Shown one piece after another: positions 1 through 9,300 of a stretch of 12,288 bases of DNA. Each line of letters opens with the position of its first letter. Within the stretch, counting starts at the first letter, position 1. The DNA is from Cylindrodendrum hubeiense (lineage: Eukaryota > Ascomycota > Sordariomycetes > Hypocreales > Nectriaceae): assembly GCA_014621425.1 (NCBI GenBank), contig JAANBB010000743.1, forward strand, positions 1 through 12,288, read 5' to 3'. The translations under genes and the position numbers were made by a program. Under the pieces are notes generated by a model. That model made no database searches. It was not told where the DNA came from and was given only the letters and a program-made list of their open reading frames with translations.

Positions 1-1041
1 TATAGGAAGTCAAATTAATATTATATAAATTAATAATAATTAGAGATAATTATATAAAAATATTACCTAAAATTAAATAGTTAAAGATAAAGAATAATTA
101 TAATAAAACTTATATTAACTATTTACTTTTATAAAATAAGTATAATAATTAGATTACTTATAAAAAGAATTAGGTATTATAATAAATACTAGAGTCAAAA
201 AAGTGATAAAAGAAATAGGTTTTAGGTAGAATAAGTAAAATAGGTAATATATACTCATATAAGATTAAAATAATATAAGCTTATAAGTAAAAAGTAAAGA
301 AATTACAAGAAATACTTTAAATACTAATAATAATACTTAATAAGTTCCTAATATATATTATAGAGATAATATAGGTCTAGATATATAATATAATATATAG
401 AGACTTATATAATATATATACATATAGGTCTATATTATTTTTCATTATATTATATTATAAGAACTTCTAGAAAACAGAGTAAATTAAGATAATTTATTAA
501 TACTTATTATAAAAAGTAAGAGAACTATTAGTATAATATATATAATTTATACTAGACTTTTAATAATAAATATAAAATATTATAAAAAGAGCAGATTAGT
601 ATAATATATTTTTATAAGCTAATAAGATTATAAGTTAACTAGAATAAGAGAGAAAAAGTAAGTAAAGAGAATTATAAGAATAAAAAGCAAAAAATAAGAG
701 ACTATAAAGAGAAGTTTAATAATAATAACAATAAGTAAAAGAGAGAGAGAAATAATAAGATATAATTATAATCAGATAGGTAAAGTAATAATAAACTAAA
801 AGCTAATTACTAGACTAAGATACTATATAAAAAGAGAAAGGAAGAAAAGAGAAAGAGAAGGAGAAAGAGATTAATTAATATTAAACCTAATCACCAATTC
901 AAAGAGAAGGATTTATAAAAGATATAGAATATAGTCTAAGAATAAAAATAAATATCAGATCAAGTATAATAAATTATATAGAAACACAGCTAATAGTTAG
1001 TAAAATACCTTATTAATATTATTACTTAAAGAAATATTTCT
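1..1041 (+). pseudogene. A-left: RIP-degraded TLH-like relic, C-terminal part of the N-terminal region
   Basis: This is a dead copy of the sequence at 10910-11990. Its frame starts at position 3 and carries many TAA/TAG codons where the right copy or the family has Gln or Trp. At about 477-555 it encodes the equivalent of the conserved segment that reads V-I-Y-x-Y-L-x-x-E-V-x-E-L-L-V in the right copy. Compared with the right copy it has 9 extra bases near 225-235, one extra base at 557 (which here keeps the frame open into the Gln-rich linker) and about 50 fewer bases in the purine-rich linker near 830-875. The last difference is not a multiple of three, so the frame is lost there. Most differences from the right copy are G/C in the right copy and A/T here, so this copy has been hit harder by RIP. 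It is cut at 1041, where the CT-rich minisatellite begins; its 5' part lies outside the window. Family assignment follows from the right copy. Confidence 0.72.
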
Positions 1042-1150
1042 CACTCTTATTCTCTAATAGAGACTTCTCACTCTCACTCTTATTCTCANNCTTATTCTCA
1101 CTNTTATTCTNTAANTAATACTTCTCACTCTTATTNTCTGANTAATNNTT
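1040..1150 (+). repeat. CT-rich minisatellite, copy 1 (upstream of B1)
   Basis: Irregular tandem repeats of CTCACTCTTATTCTCTGACT followed by AATACTT, with shorter CTTATTCTCACT sub-units between. The array starts exactly where A-left stops matching A-right (both share AAATATTTCT, then diverge). Several Ns fall inside. The same unit occurs at 5020-5090 and 8757-8801. Confidence 0.8.
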
Positions 1151-1464
1151 TTACTCTATAATTAAATTTNGNAANNGAGCCNGTTNCNGGTTTTAGACTA
1201 ATNATAGCTCTAAAGATCNTATATANTTTCNNNGAATTANAANNGGNNCTNTTNNTAGACTNGTTATGTTTCNAAAAACANAAAANAGANCCNNTTNNTA
1301 ATATNATNGNCTATACTATCCTANTAGACTTTATTAACTATTCTAAGANNNTNATATNAATAAAGCTTCTATTAGATATTCTTTAAGNTAAGATAAANTN
1401 TATTATAAGATTATATCTATTAATCTCTTNAATATTANTCTTATANTNTAAAAANTNNCTTNAA
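1151..1464 (+). promoter_or_regulatory. 5' flank of B1, N-rich copy of the B2 5' flank
   Basis: This matches 5086-5399 at a constant offset of 3935 bases. It holds the degraded, N-filled version of the GC-rich palindrome and the two related modules described for 5105-5233. Ns cluster at the G and C positions of those motifs. It would have contained the promoter and 5' untranslated region of B1, but no core promoter element can be named. Confidence 0.5.
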
Positions 1465-4400
1465 NCTAGATATANATANTATAAAAGTTATATTTNTATT
1501 TTAATTTCCCTNAACTANTAATTATTTNTATATNTTNTNNTTATATNTTAAAAATAGATNATNATTNTNTTNNATATTATTTNGGGGAGAAGTATANTAT
1601 TCTNAAATTANTNTNCTAAGNCCTNAATTNTATTATNAATTCTCTCTCTNTTCCTNANTNTNATATNTTANTTATNTNAGCTNATAAGTCTATACTNTAT
1701 CNNTATCTANNTCTTTAAAAAGGATNTACNTATAAGTATTNTNNGCTATNGTCTATAAGTNTNNAGATACTTTNATNATATATAAGGAAATTATATANNN
1801 TTNAAATNAGGAAAATATATNNAAAAGGAAAANANTANTTATNNGATTAGATTNAAGATAAGNTAATCTTNTAAANCTNGAAGNTAAATNATATTTATTA
1901 TTNTTNGATTNTCTNTATAGGTAATANNTANTTAGGNTAAGGGANTNTAAGTANTANNNTATTCTTATAGATAGTNTNTNATTNTATTAAGGACCTTANT
2001 TAGAAATTNTTAACTGAGNAATATAANTATCTAGAAAGGTAATCTNNTAAAAGNNTTNTTNATNATANTNATCTAGTAAAGGAATTATTNATAAACTNGA
2101 TATACTNTACTTATTAGTAGGAAANCTTTTANNAAGTATANTATNATNTANTTNTTATACTCTNAGAAATNCTCTNNANNTNTANTTAGTAATTTTNNCT
2201 AGGAGATTATAATNGAAAGGAATTNTANAGTTTAGTTAGANATAAGTNTAAATTANCTTTNATTATANTAGTNNTTGACTNTCTATTTAATTACTNTNTA
2301 GATATANTNNGNTATATNGATATTAGTNTATNAANGTNGTTCTGAGGAAGGTTTNTNCACTGNCTNTATAAGGTNNCTTTNNAGCTTNTTATAAGACCTT
2401 CCTCTAAGTACTAGTATANGAGTGAGTTTAAATAATNTNCNTNCTTCTAGCTTTNAATTTTATNGTTANNACTNTTAGTGATNAGGTTAATTATAGGGTA
2501 ATTATTATCTAGNAAGTAAAGTGNAATATTAGATAAATTATNGACTNATCTAATATANGATAAGNAAAGAATATTANACTANGCTAATATANANTNTCCT
2601 TATAATAAAGATCTNATTANTNAGTCTNAAGAAANTNAATNTNAAGATANTNATAATAAAGTANGAGATNNTNAGNAAATACTANTATATACNNAGGATA
2701 ATTNNNATTAATTAGAAGATNAATTNATATTAAATNAGGNATATTATANTCNTATANNTNGNCTAAATNATCNTTATNTNNATATTATANTTNNNTTNTA
2801 TTATNATATNNTTATTNAAGACTTTAAANATNGAANATCTAGTTTATCTTTANTTNTTTACTTTANTACTNTNNNAGNCCTATTNAGACNTAATANTAAT
2901 AAATANNTTTNACTAGCTTNATTTATNCTAATACTTNTAANATTNATATANTNNNCTTNATTAATTATTCTTAAGATANTANTNNTATNATTTCCTTATT
3001 TATATATTANGNTTCNTNTTAGGTNACTTTTTNGTTAGCTNAAAGCCTTAAATNNTATTTATNTNGAGAAGATATNTAATAGTATAATATNNNCTCTTNG
3101 TGAGTTNNTAAGNTTTNTAGCTTATNGCTATNCNCTNTATTAANTTAAAGNACNANTNTATTATTTCTATTAGANTNAGAATAANTAAGTNCTTTTATAN
3201 GATNGGTATTTATANTTAATNATAAATAGTTTTNNNNGTCTTTTCTATNAGNTATTAAGATAANNTANTATTTAATANTANTNNTTTATNTATAAGTNNG
3301 AANTAGTTNATNCTNATCTNNNTATTATTTAAGATAGGNTATTAATATTAATAGCTNNATANTNTTTTATANTTNATCTGATTAATANNCTTNNTAATAT
3401 ATACTTAGAANTCTTTATAAGANTNTNTACTTNTCTANTTAATAGGTTANTAAAANCTTAAANTAAAAGTTNAANTANCTAGGATTCTNAANTAGTATAN
3501 NTATACCTTAATACCTATAATATANTTCTAAAAGTNCTTATANTNCTATNTTAANTAGATANTNNATAAGGGACTTNAATCCTAGAATTACTAATAATTA
3601 AATANTATAATATATNTTTATATCTATNAGATATTNGAATATANANNATGAAAATATTTTTAATAATTTAATATTATAAGGCTTNTCTTATAATAAATAA
3701 CAAGTTTTAAGTTATATGGTTTTTCTTATAGCTAGTTATATTCCTAATATATTGATATCTTATATATATAAGGCCTATTACCTATACTATCTTATGTAAA
3801 TATTTCCATTATAAATCTATAAATATATTATTCTTTATATCTATATTAAGACATAACTTATAGATAATAGATATATTTATTAATAAGCTTAAGAAGTTAA
3901 GTAGAGTAATACTTAGAATCCTATATATAATTAGAGTTTAATTATATTATTAGTTATCTATTATTATTATAGAGAANTATATATATANTACTTTATTAAA
4001 GTTTAATTAATTTAATAATATAANTNATATAATAGAAGAAGATATTATATTTATATAATAAAGTGANTATTANTTTATATANTNATATTCTATATATAGN
4101 CTTAANANTNTATTNCCNGATTAACTATAATTAGNACTTTTNTNAATTTATANTAAGATTTTANAAGAGTANTATNNATTNTTNAGAATAGAANATTAAN
4201 AANAGNCTAGNTATATTCTCACTCNTAATAAGNACTATAATACTNAAATAAANATTTAAGTAAGTNTATANAANTNATTAAATAATTAAANCTTANTATT
4301 AATNTTATTAATATATNTCCCTAGAAAGTGCTANTATTAGGGGATTAATANAGGGATTTTAGATTAAGATAGTAATAAGATAATANAGTCTATAGATAAT

Positions 4401-4629
4401 ATATTTATAGTTTAAATTAATTAGNAANTANTTANTATATTCNATNNAATNTATTATANTTTATTAGAGAANTTTATAGATTTACTTNANNATAAGNTTA
4501 TTATTATAATTAGNNTATTTNTATATTTAGTATAGTTTAACTTAATAGTATATACTNACTATAAGTATAGAGTTATAGCTAATAAAATAGAGAGTTATCT
4601 TTACTAANTAAAATATTAATATAATTTNN
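1465..4629 (+). pseudogene. B1: TLH-like relic reaching into the RecQ helicase domain, truncated by telomeric repeats
   Basis: The frame (codons starting at multiples of 3, e.g. 3648) stays in register from the zinc-finger region to 4629 when Ns are allowed, though it is full of RIP-type stops. Up to about 3650 it is the N-containing twin of B2. Past the point where B2 ends it continues with family-like segments: V-I-W-F-F-L-Q-L-V then Y-L-I-Y-I-R-P (about 3711-3775), Q-L-S-I-I-I (about 3950-3970), F-I-Q-Q-S-x-Y (4050-4070, family F-x-W-Q-S-G-H) and a Glu-Trp-His-like site near 4167-4175. In TLH proteins this last site closes the N-terminal region. The final 150 codons resemble the start of a RecQ helicase domain: a Q-motif-like stretch near 4325-4360, a possible Walker A region around 4410-4450 hidden by Ns, and a hydrophobic strand near 4495-4515. 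No intact Walker lysine is visible. The frame runs straight into TTAGGG-like repeats at 4630. N-terminal assignment is firm; helicase assignment is moderate. Confidence 0.65.
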
Positions 4630-4680
4630 TAGGGTNAGGGTTANNGNTANGNTATAGGNTCTTANGNTTAGNNNTANNCT
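4630..4680 (+). repeat. Interstitial telomeric tract (degenerate TTAGGG)
   Basis: TAGGGTNAGGGTTA opens the tract, followed by further 6-base units with Ns at the G or T positions (TTANNG, NTANGN) and looser TTAG-like units to 4680. Orientation is the same as the terminal telomere, i.e. the remains of a former right-hand chromosome end. It sits directly at the end of the B1 frame and directly before an internal piece of an A-type gene. Confidence 0.75.
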
Positions 4681-5020
4681 TATAATTCTTAGAAATTAAA
4701 ACAATCTTTAAAATTTTTACTTTCTTATATTAAAGACTAAACTAATTTTATTTATCAAGTTACTAAAATACAGTTTAATATAATATAATATATATAGATA
4801 TATAACTTAAATACTTAGATCTATATAAAAATATTATTAAGATATATATAACTAGTAAAATAATTAGAAGAAGGGAGGTAATATAAAATAAAAGACTTAA
4901 TTACCTTAAATAATATCTTGGATAATAAGTATATCTTGCTAATGATTTTTTATAAATTATAAAGTTAGTGACTAGTTTAAAGTAGGTAGAGGAATAGATA
5001 TATAGTCTGATAGTATCTTA
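4681..5020 (+). pseudogene. A-prime: short TLH-like fragment from near the N terminus
   Basis: This is homologous to about 9490-9830 of A-right, with many transitions and some small length differences. The clearest matches are AATTAGAAGAAGGG (4862-4875) against AATTAGGAGAAGGG (about 9674-9687), and the segment around 4935-4985 against 9750-9795. In the family it covers the second Cys/His region and the following segment ending F-E-V-G-R. It starts in the middle of the gene directly after the interstitial telomeric tract, so the first zinc finger and the start are absent. It ends mid-gene at the minisatellite of B2. It is too short and mutated to be functional, and its frame is unreliable. Confidence 0.6.
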
Positions 5021-5090
5021 TTCTCACTTTAATTCTCACTCTTATTCTCTGACTAATACTTCTCTCTCTCTCTTACTCTTATTCTCTACT
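5020..5090 (+). repeat. CT-rich minisatellite, copy 2 (upstream of B2)
   Basis: Contains TTATTCTCACTTTAATTCTCACTC followed by CTTATTCTCTGACTAATACT and a CTCTCTCTCT run. It forms the junction between the A-prime fragment and the 5' flank of B2. It differs in length and phase from the copy at 1040-1150, whereas the sequence downstream of about 1151/5086 is colinear between the two. Confidence 0.8.
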
Positions 5091-5104
5091 CTATAATTAA
5101 ATTT

Positions 5105-5233
5105 GGGAATAGGGCCTATTCCCGGTTTTAGACTAATTATAACTCTAAAAATCCTATATAGTTCCCGCGAATTAGAACGGGCTCTATTCCTAGACTAGTT
5201 ATATTTCTAAAAACATAAAATAGAGCTCATTCC
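5105..5233. repeat. GC-rich palindrome and duplicated ~65-bp module in the 5' flank of B2
   Basis: GGGAATAGGGCCTATTCCC (5105-5123) is a perfect palindrome with 9-base arms around a central G. A module beginning GGGCCTATTCCC (5112) and containing TAGACTAATTATAACTCTAA is repeated 62-67 bases downstream as GGGCTCTATTCC (5179) with TAGACTAGTTATATTTCTAA. A third short motif, GAGCTCATTCC, lies at 5223-5233. These are among the few G/C-dense spots in an A+T-rich region and lie roughly 170-300 bases upstream of the B2 reading frame, as expected for promoter or binding-site elements of the original gene. The degraded N-containing copy is at 1170-1298. Confidence 0.6.
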
Positions 5234-5399
5234 TAATATAGTAATCTATACTATCCTAATAGACTTTATTAACTATTCTAAGAGTGTGATATAAATAAAG
5301 CTTCTATTAGACATTTTTCAAGATAAGACAAAGTGCATTATAAGATTATATCTATTAACCTCTTAAATACCACTCTCACAATATAAAAAATCACCCTAA

Positions 5400-7630
5400 A
5401 CTAGATATAAATACTATAAAAGTTATATTTATATTTTAATTTCCCTAAACTAGTAATTATTTATACATATTATAGTTATATATTAAAAATAGATAATAAT
5501 TATATTAGATACTATTTAGAGGAAAAGTATAATATTCTTAAATTAATATATTAAGATCTTAATTCTATTATTAATTCTCTCTCTCTTTCTAATCCTAATA
5601 TATTATTTATATAAGTTAATAAGTCTATACTATATTTATATCTAGCTCTTTAAAAAGGATCTGTTTATAAGTATTATAGACTATAATTTACAAGTCTTAA
5701 AATACTTTTATAGTATATAAGGAAATTATATAGACTTGAAATTAGGAAAATATATAGAAAAGGAAAATAATAGTTATAAGATCAGATTAAAGATAAGTTA
5801 ACCTTTTAAAGCTAGAAGGTAAATAATATTTATTATTCTTAGATTATCTTTATAGATAATATCCAATTAGAATAAGAGATTATAAGTAGTAATTTACTCT
5901 TATAGGTAATGTCTAATTCTATTAAAGATCTTACTTAGAAATTATTAATTAAGAAATATAACTATCTAAAAAGATAATCTGATAAAAGACTCCTTAATAA
6001 TAGTAATTTAGTAAAGGAATTATTAATAAACTGGATATATTACACTTATTAGCAGGAAACCTTTTACTAAATATATTATAATATATTTATTATATTCTTA
6101 GAAATACCCTGAATATCTAATTAATGATTTTAACTAGGAGATTATAATAGAAAGGAATTATACAGTTTAATCAGAGATAAATATAAATTAACTTTAATTA
6201 TAATAGTACTTAATTGTCTATTTAATTACTATATAAATATAATAAGATATATAGATATCAGTATATAAAAGTAACTTTAAGGAAGGTTTTCACACTAACT
6301 ATATAAGGTACCTTTTAAGCTTATTATAAGATCTTCCTTTAAGTACTAATATAAGAGTAAGTTTAAATAATATATATACTTCTAGCTTTAAATTTTATAG
6401 TTATTATTATTAATAACCAGATTAATTATAGGGTAATTATTATCTAAAAAGTAAAACAGAATATTAAATAAACTATAAACTAATCTAATATAAGATAAGT
6501 AAAGAATATTAAATTAGGTTAATATAGAATCTCCTTATAATAAAGATCTAGCTAATAAGTCTAAAGAAAATAAATATAAAGATATTAATAATAAAGTAAA
6601 AGATAGTGAGAAAATACTAATATATATTAAGAACAATTCAGATTAATTAGAAGATAAATTAATATTAAATAAGGGATATTATAATCCTATAATTAGATTA
6701 AATAATCTTTATATAGATATTATACTTTAGTTCTATTATAATATAGTTATTAAAGACTTTAAAAATAGAAAATCCAGTTTATCTTTACTTATTTACTTTA
6801 ATATTATCTAAGGCTTATTAAGACCTAATAGTAATAAATATCTTTAACTAGCTCAATTTACACTAATACTCACAATATTAATATATTATACTTAATTAAT
6901 TATTCTCGAGATAATATTATTATAATTTCCTTATTTATATACTGAGCTTCCTACTAGACTACTTTTTAATTAGCTAAAAGTCTTAAATACTATTTATATA
7001 GAGAAAATATATAATAATATAATATCCTCTCTTAGTAAGTTTCTAAGCCTTCTAGCTTATAGTTATATTCTCTACTAAATTAAAGAACTAGTATATTATT
7101 TCTATTAAAATAAGAATAATTAAATACTTTTATAAGATAGGTATTTATATTTAATAATAAATAGTTTTTACAGTCTTTTCTATAAGGTATTAAGATAAAC
7201 TATTATTTAATACTAATAACTTATATATAAATAAAAACTAGTTAATTCTAATCTTAGTACTATTTAAGATAGGTTATTAATATTAATAGTTAGATACTTT
7301 TTTATAGCTAATCTAACTAATAAGCTTATTAATATATACTTAAAAGTCTTTATAAGAGTATATACTTTTCTAGTTAATAAGTTATTAAAGGCTTAAAATA
7401 AAAGTTCAAGTATCTAGGACTCTAAAATAGTATAAGTATACCTTAATATCTATAATATACTTTTAAAAGTATTTATAGTCCTATATTAACTAGATAGTGG
7501 ATAAGGGACTTAAATCCTAGAATTATTAATAATTAAATACTATAATATATCTTTATATTTATAAGATATTAGAATATATAAGATAAAAATATTTTAATAA
7601 TTTAATATTATAAGACTTACCTTATAATAA
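5400..7630 (+). pseudogene. B2: TLH-like relic, N-terminal region with zinc finger, lacking the helicase
   Basis: One frame (codons at 5423, 6671, 7499) stays in register for over 2 kb. It is broken almost only by TAA/TAG, plus TGA at 6110 and 6125, as RIP of CAA, CAG and TGG would give. The start codon is not identifiable; 5400 is approximate. Near the N terminus the pattern Y-x2-Y-x13-Y-x4-Y (codons 5462, 5471, 5513, 5528) fits a zinc finger C-x2-C-x13-H-x4-H with every ligand changed to Tyr by C-to-T or G-to-A. Around 6215-6330 it reads like the family segment R-Y-x-D-I-S-I-x-K-x-L then G-R-F and Y-K-V-P-F-K-L. At 6854 comes a Q-F-T-x-I-L-T site (family Y-T-P-x-L), and at 7496-7545 S-G-x-G-T-x-I-L-E-L. 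A one-base deletion near 7595 compared with B1 shifts the end, and homology stops at 7630. The family is inferred from remembered motifs, not a search. Confidence 0.75.
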
Positions 7631-7890
7631 GGTAATTACTAGAGGGGCATGACTTTTTATTATGCAAGTATAATCTTATACAGGTATAACTTTTTCTATA
7701 ATCCTTATTAACTTAAAAAAAAAGATCTCTATATATATATATAATTAAAAGTAGTGAAGCTAGCTTAACTAATAGTTATTATACTTATATTAAGTCTATA
7801 ACTATAATATTTCACTATTATTATATTAAGATAATATAATTTCAATCTCTTGTATTTGAATTCTCAGCTTAACTATAAGTGATCAGAATT
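7631..7890. other. Unassigned AT-rich spacer after B2
   Basis: Homology to B1 stops at 7630. The stretch holds a loose internal repetition (ATGACTTTTTATTATGCAAG at 7659-7678 and a similar GTATAACTTTTTCTATAATC at 7683-7702), an A9 run and an AT dinucleotide run near 7728-7742. At 7831-7886 is a segment repeated at 8123-8178. No coding or RNA gene is visible. Confidence 0.4.
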
Positions 7891-7898
7891 ATACTATA

Positions 7899-8104
7899 TT
7901 ATAATAATACTACCAGGTTATCTTAGTTATGTTATAATAATATTATCGGGTTACTTTAAATTAATATAATTTAATAGTACTATTATAATATTACTAAGAT
8001 GACCTGATAGTACTATTATAATATTATTAAGATAACCTAATAGTATTATTATAATATCACTAAGATAACCTGATAGTATTATTATAATATTACTAAGATA
8101 ACCT
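7899..8104. repeat. 33-bp tandem array with inverted copy upstream (fold-back structure)
   Basis: Four head-to-tail 33-base units lie at 7973-8005, 8006-8038, 8039-8071 and 8072-8104, each of the form RATAGTAYTATTATAATATY followed by ACTAAGATAACCT with few substitutions. Upstream, 7915-7947 is the same unit in inverted orientation (AGGTTATCTTAGT...TTATC), preceded by a partial inverted unit at 7899-7914. There is a spacer of about 25 bases between inverted and direct copies, so a long hairpin could form. Flanking segments 7831-7886 and 8123-8178 are similar to each other in direct orientation. The array could be a fold-back transposon remnant or an expanded subtelomeric satellite. Confidence 0.8.
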
Positions 8105-8178
8105 AATATATAATTAACTATAATAATATAGTTTTAATCCTTGGAGTTTAAATTTATATTCTAATTATAAATAATTAA

Positions 8179-8756
8179 AATCCTATTATTTCTATCTTAT
8201 ATTATTCTTTATTATTATTTATTAGTTTCTATTAACTTCTTGTTTTATGGATATTAAGTTATAATCTTTACTTAGTAACTCGTATTCTAGTAAGTTATTC
8301 AGGATTAAGTATAGCTAACTGGTTATAGGTTACTTATATAATTAATCTGACTTACTAGCTTATTTCCTGTTCAATTCTTACTAATATTAATTGGTTTTAG
8401 CTTTTTACTAGCTTCCCTCACTTATACTTTACTATTTGACTTATTAATATAATAGTAATTAATTGAGTATTAGTGACCTGGGATTGATTGTTAATCTCAA
8501 TAATTAAACTAGAGGGTATAGTTTGTGATGTATTTTTTGGGTAATTATGTAATATTAAAGTAATCTTTAGGTCAAGGATATAATAATATAGATCTTATGA
8601 TGATAATTCTTAAAGTTATTAATATGGATAGATATCTTACTTTATAAACTATAAATCTAAACCTAGTTTTTTATAAATTATATGAGAATATAGGATATTA
8701 AGTTCTATTAAGATAGAATACTTATTATTATAGTCTTATAAAGGAGTTAGAAAGGG
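8179..8756. other. Unassigned spacer, less RIP-affected
   Basis: No homology to the TLH copies was found. TG and CA dinucleotides are more frequent here than in the flanks (for example GACCTGGGATTGATTG near 8476 and TTTGTGATG near 8522), so it may be single-copy or younger DNA. An imperfect inverted repeat pairs CTAGTAAGTT (8287-8296) with ACTTACTAG (8350-8358). On the minus strand between about 8430 and 8200 the sequence is purine-rich and could be a degraded coding region, but two frames are about equally plausible, so no gene is called. Confidence 0.35.
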
Positions 8757-8801
8757 ATTCTTATTCTTATTCTCACTCTTATTCTCTGACTAATACTTCT
8801 C
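8757..8801 (+). repeat. CT-rich minisatellite, copy 3 (upstream of A-right)
   Basis: GATTCTTATTCTTATT leads into CTCACTCTTATTCTCTGACT followed by AATACTTCTCA, the same unit as at 1040-1150 and 5020-5090. It lies about 500 bases upstream of the A-right reading frame, whereas in B it lies about 310 bases upstream. Confidence 0.78.
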
Positions 8802-9300
8802 AATAAATCCTATAAATCCCATATAAATGCCCCACTACACTAATAAAGATAGGGATATAGATTTATTAAAAAACAATAATTTAAAGGATTTATTAATATT
8901 AAGAAGGTAAAAAGAAGAAAAAAATATATAGCTATAAGTACTAGACTTTATAATATAACTATAAAATATTTTAGGTATTAATAGTAGATATTAAAGGTAT
9001 ATATATTAGGTTTATTATTTAATGGGTGTTGGGAATTATTCTAGCTAATAGGATTATAATTAGCTTAGAATCAGAATTTGAGATGATAGCTATAAGAAGA
9101 AAAGCAAAAAAATATCAGCATTAACCTAGTATTGCCTATTCCCTAAATATTTAAGCTAAGTTAATATCTAGACTAGTAAAGAGAAAAAGAGTACTATTAT
9201 ACTTTAGTTTTTTATTCCCTATAATAAAGAATAATATAACTTTAAATACTATTAATTAAACTTGATCTTTTTTTTAATTACGAGCAATCAAAATTATTCT
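8802..9300 (+). promoter_or_regulatory. 5' flank of A-right
   Basis: About 500 bases with no convincing reading frame lie between the minisatellite and the first family-like codons of A-right. A pocket of C-rich sequence (AAATGCCCCACTACACT, 8825-8841) and GGGTGTTGGG at 9024-9033 are unlike the surroundings. It presumably carried the promoter and leader of the A gene. No core promoter can be named, and no equivalent is seen upstream of A-prime because that copy begins mid-gene. Confidence 0.4.

Noticed and set aside
1089..3684. Ns as assembly gaps
   Set aside because: They are single or in very short groups with no length change against B2, so they are base ambiguities, not gaps.
4625..4630. 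Telomere joined at the same codon in A-right and B1
   Set aside because: Further reading of the B1 frame placed the Trp-His-like site near 4170, so B1 is cut about 150 codons later than A-right; the two truncation points are different.
7973..8104. Possible CRISPR array
   Set aside because: The 33-base units are directly contiguous with no unique spacers, in a eukaryotic subtelomere.
8200..8560. Minus-strand coding remnant
   Set aside because: The minus strand is purine-rich and its stops are mostly RIP-type, but two frames look equally possible and no family motif was recognised.
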